This document shows, one piece after another, positions 45,430 through 52,692 of a DNA stretch of 64,000 nucleotides (position 1 is the stretch's first letter; every line of letters begins with the position of its first letter). Position numbers and translations under genes: made by a program. The notes beneath the pieces are model-generated. The model searched no databases. It saw only the letters and a program-made list of their open reading frames with translations, and was not told where the DNA came from. Source of the stretch: Crocinitomicaceae bacterium (GTDB lineage: Bacteria > Bacteroidota > Bacteroidia > Flavobacteriales_D > Crocinitomicaceae); the NCBI GenBank assembly GCA_029249445.1, contig JAQWHI010000013.1:62001-126000 (forward strand). Reading direction: 5' to 3'.

Positions 45430-46188
45430 TTATTTATTTAGAATTGTGCTGCTTGCTTGAGCGGTTGGCATAATCACTATATCGTTTAAGTTGACATGAG
45501 CAGGACGGGTTGCAGCAAAATAGACTGTTTCGGCAATGTCTATAGCTGTTAGAGGTTCAAACCCACTATATATTGCATCAGCAGCCTCTTTATTGCCTTT
45601 GAATCGCACAACGGAGAATTCTGTTTCTGCCGCTCCTGGAGCTATATTAGTGACTTTTATTTGATGCGATACAAGGTCGATTCGCATTGCCTTCGAGAGT
45701 GCATCAACAGCGTGTTTTGAAGCGCAATAAACATTGCCTCCCGGATATACTTCTTTTCCTGCAATGCTTCCGATATTAATAATGTGACCCTTTGCGTTTG
45801 ACTTTAAAACTGGAATTACTGCATTTGAAACATACAGCAGTCCTTTTATGTTTGTATCTATCATGCGCTCCCAATCATCAATGATGCCATTGTCGATAGG
45901 CCCCTTTCCAACTGCCAAGCCAGCATTGTTAATGAGTATTTCAAGTTTATTTTTAACCTTTTCAGAGATCAGATTTATTGCATTTTCGACGGCTTGTTGT
46001 TCTCTGACATCAAAGCTGAGCGTTACAATATCGACGTCATGTGCATCGTACAATTCTTTTTTCAGAAGTTCTAAACGTTCCTTTCGTCTTCCCGTTATGA
46101 TTAAATTCCACTTGTTTTTGGCAAAAATACGTGCACAAGCTTCGCCAAAACCTGCCGTAGCTCCTGTAATTAGTACGTAGTTACTCAT
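45430..46188 (-). CDS. SDR-family NAD(P)-dependent oxidoreductase (YdfG-like)
   Basis: A 252-residue classical short-chain dehydrogenase. Cofactor motif TGATAGFG (8-15), RRKER after strand 2 (34-38, favouring NADP), NNAG (87-90), catalytic Ser141, Tyr154 and Lys158 (YCASK). It most resembles YdfG-type serine/3-hydroxy acid dehydrogenases. It overlaps the upstream membrane-protein gene by eight bases. Confidence 0.9.
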   Translation of the reverse strand: MSNYVLITGATAGFGEACARIFAKNKWNLIITGRRKERLELLKKELYDAHDVDIVTLSFDVREQQAVENAINLISEKVKNKLEILINNAGLAVGKGPIDNGIIDDWERMIDTNIKGLLYVSNAVIPVLKSNAKGHIINIGSIAGKEVYPGGNVYCASKHAVDALSKAMRIDLVSHQIKVTNIAPGAAETEFSVVRFKGNKEAADAIYSGFEPLTAIDIAETVYFAATRPAHVNLNDIVIMPTAQASSTILNK

Positions 46189-47662
46189 GGGTCATTTTTT
46201 TATGTTCATAAATTAGCATTCCTACAAAAACCAATGCAATATAGGCAGGAATCCTGTAGCGAGAAATAGCACCCAATACGGGAGTCACCAAGCCAATAGT
46301 TAGCGACAAAGTCAATACAAATAACAGTAACGACAGGATGAGTCCCCAATCAATAGTTTCAATTTTTCGATGTCTAATTATCGCAAGTAAAAGAAACATA
46401 AAAACCAAATAGACTTCAATTGATGCAGGGTATTTTAACCAACCACCAGGATCATTAAAATACGGTCGAAATAGACTATTGCACAACGCAGTTGGAATGT
46501 TTTTTAAAAGTTGTACAAAAGAATCGTTGATTTGTGGAATGTTGATATACCCATTGGATTTATTTCGCATGAAGTAAATAGGGTATTCCATACTTGTATC
46601 GGATAGTCTCACGGGAACTGGTGATTTTATACCTCCGACGTCAACAAGGTATACATCAATAGATTTTTTTATGGTCACCGTCTTGTCATTAATAACAACA
46701 TCTTTGATTTGTCGTGGTTCAAAGTAATAGAACCCCTCCGCTCCATTCAAGGCGTAAATACCGCGTTTAGCTATATTCTTAAAGTCTTGTTGCTTGCGGG
46801 TGATCAAATGAACGGCGGTATCTACTTTCTTCGGGAAAAGGACGAGTATTGAACTTGCAAGAATGATTACAATTAAAATCGCCCCAAATAATTTGTATTT
46901 TTTCAAGTACTTGAAAGCGATATAAAAGATGATTGCGGGAAGCATTGAAATTAGGACATAGGGTTTGATCCCGATCAAAAGTAGTACACCAATACTGGAC
47001 GTTATAATTCTGCGCGCTCGTCTCTCTTCGGCAAACGCCCCTCTAAATAACAAACTTAGACCAAGAAAGAGTATTGGTTCTTTTAATAGTCCTGAAGTCC
47101 AAAACAAAACACTTGGGATGCACACCAACATCCAGAATTGTACATTTACTGAAATTGTTGTTCTACCTATCAGTCCAGTCAAGAAGTTTTTGACAGCAAA
47201 TAATGATAGCAGAGACATTACGAAAATGTGAATTATCGGGTTGTTGAAACTAATGAAGTGAATCAGACTGTGAAAGCGTAAAATATTCTTTGTATCGTTT
47301 ATTATTGCTTGTGCTCCAATGTCCCAGTGTCCTATCGATTCAATGTAGGCCATTTGCAATTTTTTCGTGTCTCCAATACCGGTCAAAAACTTGAAATAAG
47401 CAATGGGAGATTCGTAAAAAACACCATTGATAATTTTACTTTCACGCATAAAATCTCCGGCATCGGCGCTTAAGTTGCCATTTCCATATAAATAGGTGTA
47501 CACATACAAGAAGAACATACCAGAAAACACCTTCAGTGCAAATGCTATTGGCATATGCCAGTTATTTAGGTTGGTTAGCTGCAGTGATTTAGCGTATCGT
47601 GTTGCGCTCAAAATGCCAAGAAATAGAACAACAGAATAGAAAATCATTCTTCTTTTTGGCAT
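46181..47662 (-). CDS. Large multi-pass membrane protein (GT-C/polymerase-like), unknown
   Basis: A 493-residue protein with about ten hydrophobic segments and one large non-membrane region (about 265-395) between segments. VLFWTSGLLKEPILFLGLSLLF (about 185-206, in two parts) is a string I associate with polysaccharide-cluster membrane proteins of Bacteroidota, and acidic residues near the first loop (DAGDF) recall GT-C glycosyltransferases. No firm family. It shares a transcript with the SDR gene; there are no other polysaccharide genes around it. Confidence 0.6.
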   Translation of the reverse strand: MPKRRMIFYSVVLFLGILSATRYAKSLQLTNLNNWHMPIAFALKVFSGMFFLYVYTYLYGNGNLSADAGDFMRESKIINGVFYESPIAYFKFLTGIGDTKKLQMAYIESIGHWDIGAQAIINDTKNILRFHSLIHFISFNNPIIHIFVMSLLSLFAVKNFLTGLIGRTTISVNVQFWMLVCIPSVLFWTSGLLKEPILFLGLSLLFRGAFAEERRARRIITSSIGVLLLIGIKPYVLISMLPAIIFYIAFKYLKKYKLFGAILIVIILASSILVLFPKKVDTAVHLITRKQQDFKNIAKRGIYALNGAEGFYYFEPRQIKDVVINDKTVTIKKSIDVYLVDVGGIKSPVPVRLSDTSMEYPIYFMRNKSNGYINIPQINDSFVQLLKNIPTALCNSLFRPYFNDPGGWLKYPASIEVYLVFMFLLLAIIRHRKIETIDWGLILSLLLFVLTLSLTIGLVTPVLGAISRYRIPAYIALVFVGMLIYEHKKMTHE

Positions 47663-47690
47663 AAAAATAATTAATATTCACTGTCGGGTG

Positions 47691-47721
47691 TCACATTGTC
47701 CAATTTCTCCGTCAGTTTGGC
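47691..47721 (+). promoter_or_regulatory. Tandem TGNCA-N3-TGNCA-like sites upstream of htpG
   Basis: Two related elements, GTCACATTGTC (47691-47701) and GTCAGTTTGGC (47711-47721), have the pattern GTCAnnTTGnC and start exactly 20 bases apart, two helical turns. They end 58 bases before the htpG ATG. Probable regulator-binding region; the TTTG in the second copy could also be a -33 box. Confidence 0.45.
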
Positions 47722-47779
47722 AGAAAAACCCTAGTGGCATAGAGATTGTCTTTCGAATTCCATATTTAAATTGATACAA

Positions 47780-49669
47780 ATGAAAACTGGACAGATTAAT
47801 GTACAAACGGAAAATATATTTCCAATCATTAAAAAATTCTTGTACTCGGACCATGAAATATTTTTGAGAGAATTGGTTTCGAACGCAGTAGATGCATCAC
47901 AAAAATTAAAGTTTTTCTCTTCTAACGGAGAGTTTAAAGGTGAACTTGGTGATTTGAAGGTAGAGGTACTTCTCAATAAAGAAGAAGGTACCTTGACAAT
48001 CCGCGATCATGGTATTGGTATGACCGAGGAGGAAATTGACAAATACATCAATCAGATTGCATTTTCAGGTGCTGAAGAGTTTGTCAAACAATACGAAGGA
48101 AAAGAAGGAGCTGAGCAAATCATTGGTCATTTTGGTTTGGGCTTTTATTCTGCGTTCATGGTTGCGGAGAAAGTTCAAATTAAATCACGTTCGCGTCACG
48201 ACGGTGCCGTTGCTGTTCAATGGGAAAGTAATGGTTCTCCGGAATATTCAATTGTAGAAATTGAAAAGGACACAAGAGGAACTGATATTGTTTTATTTAT
48301 TAATGAGGAGTCAAAAGAGTTTTTAGACAAACCAAGAGTTCAAGGTATTTTGGATAAATACTGTAAATTTCTTCCTGTTCCTGTATTTTTTGGTGACAAA
48401 ACTGAATACCAAGATGATCCGAATGGAGAACAAGACGAGAATGGTAAGACGAAACGTGTTGCAGTAGAAGTTCCAAATCAAGTTAATAATGTAGCTCCAG
48501 CTTGGACAAAGGCACCAGTTGATTTGAAACCAGAGGATTACACCAGTTTTTACCGTGAGCTGTATCCAACGACAATGGAGGAGCCTTTATTTCATATACA
48601 CTTAAACGTTGATTATCCGTTTAATCTAACTGGAATCTTATATTTCCCGAAGATTGCAGAAAATGTTGAGGTTCAGAGAAATAAAATTAATTTGTACTCA
48701 AACCAAGTTTTTATTACTGACAGTGTTGAGGAAATTGTTCCTGAGTTTCTAACTCTCCTTCACGGAGTAATTGACTCTCCGGACATACCATTGAACGTTT
48801 CAAGATCATATTTGCAAAGCGATGGAAATGTGAAGAAAATTTCAACTCATATCACCAAGAAAGTTGCAGATAAGTTAGCTGCAATGTTCAAAAACGATCG
48901 TAAAGATTTTGAATCAAAATGGGAAGACTTAAAAATCTTTGTTCAATATGGAACATTGTCTGATGATAAGTTTGCTGAAAAATCTGAGAAATTTACATTG
49001 GTAAAAAATACGAAAGGTGAATTTGCAACAATAGAAGAGTACAAGTCAAAAATTGAAGTGCTTCAGAAAGATAAAGACGAGAAGCTCGTAATTCTTTACA
49101 CGAACAATCCTGAAGAGCAATTTGGGTTTGTTAAAAAAGCGAATGATCGAGGATATGATGTTCTTCATCTTGACGGTCCTTTGGCACCTCACTGGATAGC
49201 GAAAATGGAACAGTCAAATGAAAATGTTCAATTTGCAAGGGTCGATGCAGACACTTTAGATAAGTTGATTCAAAAAGATGAGGAAATTCCATCTAAGTTA
49301 ACGCAGGAGGACGAAGACAAATTGAAACCGATGTTCGAAAATGTCGTGAATAAGGAAAAGTTCACAGTTCAATTTGAGAGCATGAATGCAGATGATGCCC
49401 CTGTGATAATAACGCAACCAGAGTTTATTCGTCGAATGATGGAGCAGCAGCGTATGGGTGGAGGTGGCTATATGGCTGCTTTTCCAGAGATGCACAACTT
49501 GGTTGTTAATTCAAACCACGATAAGGTGAATGCGATTCTGAATACGAAAACGAAAAAATCGCAAGAACGCAAAATTAAACAGTTGACTGACATTGCATTA
49601 TTGTCTCAAGGAATGTTAAAAGGCGAAGAATTAAATAAATTTATTGAAAGAAGTATAGAATTAATATAG
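47780..49669 (+). CDS. htpG: Molecular chaperone HtpG (Hsp90)
   Basis: A 629-residue dimeric ATP-driven chaperone. The GHKL ATP site shows ELVSNAVDAS (31-40), IRDHGIGMT and GHFGLGFYSAFMV; the middle domain has LYSNQVFITD and NVSRSYLQ. The C-terminal dimerisation domain is complete and lacks the eukaryotic MEEVD tail. The ATG at 47780 is preferred over a TTG three codons upstream. Followed by a strong hairpin and by a DjlA-like co-chaperone on the same strand. Confidence 0.97.
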   Translation: MKTGQINVQTENIFPIIKKFLYSDHEIFLRELVSNAVDASQKLKFFSSNGEFKGELGDLKVEVLLNKEEGTLTIRDHGIGMTEEEIDKYINQIAFSGAEEFVKQYEGKEGAEQIIGHFGLGFYSAFMVAEKVQIKSRSRHDGAVAVQWESNGSPEYSIVEIEKDTRGTDIVLFINEESKEFLDKPRVQGILDKYCKFLPVPVFFGDKTEYQDDPNGEQDENGKTKRVAVEVPNQVNNVAPAWTKAPVDLKPEDYTSFYRELYPTTMEEPLFHIHLNVDYPFNLTGILYFPKIAENVEVQRNKINLYSNQVFITDSVEEIVPEFLTLLHGVIDSPDIPLNVSRSYLQSDGNVKKISTHITKKVADKLAAMFKNDRKDFESKWEDLKIFVQYGTLSDDKFAEKSEKFTLVKNTKGEFATIEEYKSKIEVLQKDKDEKLVILYTNNPEEQFGFVKKANDRGYDVLHLDGPLAPHWIAKMEQSNENVQFARVDADTLDKLIQKDEEIPSKLTQEDEDKLKPMFENVVNKEKFTVQFESMNADDAPVIITQPEFIRRMMEQQRMGGGGYMAAFPEMHNLVVNSNHDKVNAILNTKTKKSQERKIKQLTDIALLSQGMLKGEELNKFIERSIELI

Positions 49670-49676
49670 TTTTACC

Positions 49677-49699
49677 AGGCGCCTCTTTTTGAGGCGCCT
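49677..49699 (+). terminator. GC-rich hairpin after htpG
   Basis: Perfect nine-base stem AGGCGCCTC/GAGGCGCCT (49677-49685, 49691-49699) with loop TTTTT, seven bases after the htpG stop. The following TAAAATTT is a poor T-tract, so it may attenuate or stabilise rather than fully terminate before the gene at 49714. Confidence 0.55.
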
Positions 49700-49713
49700 T
49701 AAAATTTCAAGAT

Positions 49714-50484
49714 TTGTATAAATTCGTTTTTGGTATTGGAGGCTTTTTACTTTTCAAAAGCATTTGGGGTGCGATGTTGGGCCTCATTGTTGGTTCTGCG
49801 GTTGATAATTATCAGCGTTTAATGGATGGAGCACGAGCACAATCTGGTGGGCGTCGCATGTCAGCAGAAGATATGTTCCGTTATTACCAGCAGCATTCAA
49901 CGTCAAGTGATGTGCCTACCATGCTGATGGCATTATCTGCCGCAGTTATGAAGGCTGACGGTAAAGTCTTGAAATCGGAACTAAACTATGTTAAATCATT
50001 TTTCACACAACAATTTGGCCCGCAATTTTCAGGGCAACATTTACAAACGCTGAAACGTTTTCTGGATTCGAGTGAAATTCCTATTCAACGAATTTGTAAC
50101 GACATTAAAATGCGGATGCAGCCGGCAGTTCGTACTCAGTTACTTCATTATTTATTCGGAATTGCGAAGGCCGATGGGGATGTTTCTGATGCTGAAATTA
50201 ATGTCATTCAAAATATTTCAAACATGCTAGGTGTTGCCAGCTCCGATTTCGAATCGATTAAAGCCATGTTTTATCGGGATGTCGATTCAGATTATAAAAT
50301 ACTGGGGATTTCATCAACGGCTTCAGACGACGAAGTTAAGAAGGCGTACCGAAAAATGGCGGTCAAATTTCATCCGGACAAAGTAGAGCAAATGGGAGCA
50401 GAATATCAAAAGGGAGCGAAGGAAAAGTTTCAGAAAATTCAGGATTCTTACGATGCTATTAAAAAGCGTCGAGGTATGAAGTAA
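49714..50484 (+). CDS. DjlA-like membrane co-chaperone (TerB + J domain)
   Basis: A 256-residue protein: a single Gly-rich N-terminal membrane segment (about 5-30), a TerB-like helical domain (about 65-185, with AVMKADGKVLKSEL and AKADGDVSDAEINVI, two acidic DG-D sites) and a C-terminal J domain (192-256) with the HPD motif at 220-222. It would stimulate DnaK at the membrane. The start appears to be TTG at 49714, 15 bases after the hairpin that follows htpG; no ATG gives the membrane segment. Confidence 0.85.
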   Translation: MYKFVFGIGGFLLFKSIWGAMLGLIVGSAVDNYQRLMDGARAQSGGRRMSAEDMFRYYQQHSTSSDVPTMLMALSAAVMKADGKVLKSELNYVKSFFTQQFGPQFSGQHLQTLKRFLDSSEIPIQRICNDIKMRMQPAVRTQLLHYLFGIAKADGDVSDAEINVIQNISNMLGVASSDFESIKAMFYRDVDSDYKILGISSTASDDEVKKAYRKMAVKFHPDKVEQMGAEYQKGAKEKFQKIQDSYDAIKKRRGMK

Positions 50485-50498
50485 ATAGCAACTACCAT

Positions 50499-51212
50499 TT
50501 ACTGAATTGTACCTATCGCAAACATCGTTGGTTTTTTTGCCAAATCATACGCTTTTACGCGCCAGTCTTTCGCCGACATTGTTCTTATATCCTCGTTCAC
50601 GGTTGTTAAATTTGATGCGATACATATCATTGTAGCATCTGCCAATGAGTTCAATAAATCATCCAATACGTTCATGTTTCTGAATGGGGTATCCATGAAA
50701 AGATGGGTTTTTCCTGTTTTTCTTGTGTCTGTTTCGTAATATTTTAAGATATGAATACGGTCTTTTCTATCTTTTGGTAAGTAGCCATGAAACGCGAACT
50801 CTTGACCAGAAAACCCACTCCCAATGAGTGTAAGTAGAATGGATGATGGCCCTACCAATGGCTTGACCTTCAAATTGGAATGGTGAGCTAGACCGATAAG
50901 TGCAGCGCCTGGATCGGCAACACCAGGACACCCCGCTTCTGACATTATACCAATATTATTCCCTTCATAAATGGGCGAGAGAAAAGCATGGAGTTCAGAT
51001 GGATCCGTTTTCTTATTGAGTACATAAAAAGTTGAGTCATCGATTGGAAAGGAACGATCAATTTTACGCAGATAGCGACGTGCAAATTTGATATTCTCAA
51101 CAACGAAATAACGTAGTTTGATTGTTTGCTGTCTAACATCCTCAGGTATGATGTCGCTTGTCGAATCTCCACCAAGTGTCGTCGGTATCAGATATAATGT
51201 TCCTTTATTCAT
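50499..51212 (-). CDS. RsmI-like SAM-dependent methyltransferase
   Basis: A 237-residue tetrapyrrole-methylase-fold enzyme. EAGCPGVADPGAAL (92-105), LVGPSSILLTLIGSG (119-133) and FMDTPFRN are the motifs shared with RsmI (2'-O-methylation of C1402 in 16S rRNA), but the N-terminus differs from true RsmI, and Bacteroidota carry this protein as a second, shorter paralogue. Substrate uncertain. It overlaps the LMW phosphatase gene by four bases. Confidence 0.8.
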   Translation of the reverse strand: MNKGTLYLIPTTLGGDSTSDIIPEDVRQQTIKLRYFVVENIKFARRYLRKIDRSFPIDDSTFYVLNKKTDPSELHAFLSPIYEGNNIGIMSEAGCPGVADPGAALIGLAHHSNLKVKPLVGPSSILLTLIGSGFSGQEFAFHGYLPKDRKDRIHILKYYETDTRKTGKTHLFMDTPFRNMNVLDDLLNSLADATMICIASNLTTVNEDIRTMSAKDWRVKAYDLAKKPTMFAIGTIQ

Positions 51213-51670
51213 TGTTCTTTTATGTTACTTAGAAATGCGTCGGTTGCTTCGTCTAACAATTGGTATACCTTCTCAAATCCTTGTTCTCCACCATAATATG
51301 GGTCTGGAACTGCTCTGTTTTGTCTAGGATACAATTCATTCAGAATGAATTTAACTTTCTCTCGATCTTCCTGAGTTTGTGCCATTTCAATAACGTTATT
51401 GTAATTTTGTGTATCCATGACAAAAATAAGATCGAATGCATCAAAATCGTCAATTACGAATTGACGAGATCGGATATGATTTATAGAAACACCAAATTGA
51501 AGGGCTGTTTCTTGCATGCGATAATCAGGAGGGTCTCCTGCATGATGCCCGGAAGTTCCTGCAGAATCGACCTCAATATCTAATTCTTTGAGTCGTACTT
51601 TGTTCGCAAGTAAACCCTCAGCGAGTGGTGATCTACAGATGTTCCCAAGACAAACCATTAATACTTTCAT
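51209..51670 (-). CDS. Low-molecular-weight protein-tyrosine phosphatase
   Basis: A 153-residue cysteine phosphatase. The P-loop C7-L-G-N-I-C-R13-S is at the N-terminus (VCLGNICRSPLAEG) and the general acid Asp123 is in VPDPYYGG. In bacteria such enzymes act on tyrosine kinases of capsule export or on arginine phosphate. Here it is in an operon with the RsmI-like gene, an order found beside dnaA in many Flavobacteriales; here sigA is next to it instead. Confidence 0.93.
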   Translation of the reverse strand: MKVLMVCLGNICRSPLAEGLLANKVRLKELDIEVDSAGTSGHHAGDPPDYRMQETALQFGVSINHIRSRQFVIDDFDAFDLIFVMDTQNYNNVIEMAQTQEDREKVKFILNELYPRQNRAVPDPYYGGEQGFEKVYQLLDEATDAFLSNIKEQ

Positions 51671-51822
51671 TGTGTAAAATTACCATACAATTTTTAGTTA
51701 CCTAAAAATAGTTGATGAAAGCTTTATTTTATGTGGAATTAATGGCACACTTCATTCGTTGCCAACTCAATACCATATTTTTTCGTCTTATTAATAGAAT
51801 ACCTCATATAATTCTAAACCAG

Positions 51823-52692
51823 ATGAAACAGTTAAAAATTTCGAAGCAGCTCACCAACCGTGATACAGCATCACTGGACAAGTATTTATCAGAAATTAGT
51901 CGTGTCGAGCTTATCTCAGCGGATGAAGAGATACTTTTGGCGCAAAAAATTCGAAAAGGAGACAGAGCTGCTCTTGACCGATTGGCAAAAGCCAATTTGA
52001 GGTTTGTTGTTTCAGTAGCAAAACAGTATCAAAATCAGGGCATGCAATTGCCGGATTTAATCAGTGAAGGGAATCTCGGACTTATAAAAGCTGCTAAGCG
52101 CTTCGACGAAAAGCGTGGCTTTAAGTTTATTTCTTATGCTGTGTGGTGGATTCGCCAATCCATTCTTCAAGCACTTGCTGAACGATCGAGAATTGTACGC
52201 TTACCACTGAATAAGATAGGTGCAATAAATAAAATTAATCGAGCATATTCTGATCTTGAACAACGTCTTGAAAGGCCACCGTCGGCACAGGAGATAGCTG
52301 ATCTTTTAGAATGTTCTGTCAATGATGTTAAGCAGTCTCTAGTCAATAATACAAGACACATTTCAATGGATTCGCCCCTTGGGAATGATGATACATCTAA
52401 ATTAAGTTTGTATGATATATTACCAAATGATACTTTACCAAGTCCAGAGAATCAATTGATGGTTGAATCCTTACGAAAAGATATCGATCGGTCCCTATCA
52501 AAACTATCTTCTCGCGAGATGACTGTGATGCGTTTGTATTTTGGTTTGAATGGAGTTCAGCCGATGTCGCTTGAGGAGATTGGCGGAAGGTTTGATTTGA
52601 CTCGTGAGCGGGTGAGGCAAATCAAAGAAAAAGCCATTCGTAATCTTAGGCAGGCTTCGAGAAATCAGGTATTAAGACCCTACCTTGGTTAA
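51823..52692 (+). CDS. rpoD: Primary RNA polymerase sigma factor (SigA/RpoD)
   Basis: A 289-residue sigma-70 factor of the short Bacteroidota type. The N-terminus MKQLKISKQLTNRDTASLD (ATG at 51823) is characteristic, with no region 1.1. Region 1.2 and 2 (LSEISRVELISADEE, DLISEGNLGLIKAAKRFD, FISYAVWWIRQSI), region 3 and region 4 (LSSREMTVMRLYFGL and the helix-turn-helix LEEIGGRFDLTRERVRQIKEKA) are all intact. An in-frame upstream extension to 51712 lacks family resemblance. This factor should recognise the TAnnTTTG promoters noted in this window. Single gene, convergent with priA. Confidence 0.96.
   Translation: MKQLKISKQLTNRDTASLDKYLSEISRVELISADEEILLAQKIRKGDRAALDRLAKANLRFVVSVAKQYQNQGMQLPDLISEGNLGLIKAAKRFDEKRGFKFISYAVWWIRQSILQALAERSRIVRLPLNKIGAINKINRAYSDLEQRLERPPSAQEIADLLECSVNDVKQSLVNNTRHISMDSPLGNDDTSKLSLYDILPNDTLPSPENQLMVESLRKDIDRSLSKLSSREMTVMRLYFGLNGVQPMSLEEIGGRFDLTRERVRQIKEKAIRNLRQASRNQVLRPYLG

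Noticed and set aside
51712-51822. 37-residue N-terminal extension of the primary sigma factor
   Set aside because: Hydrophobic, non-conserved sequence; the characteristic MKQLKI start follows at 51823.
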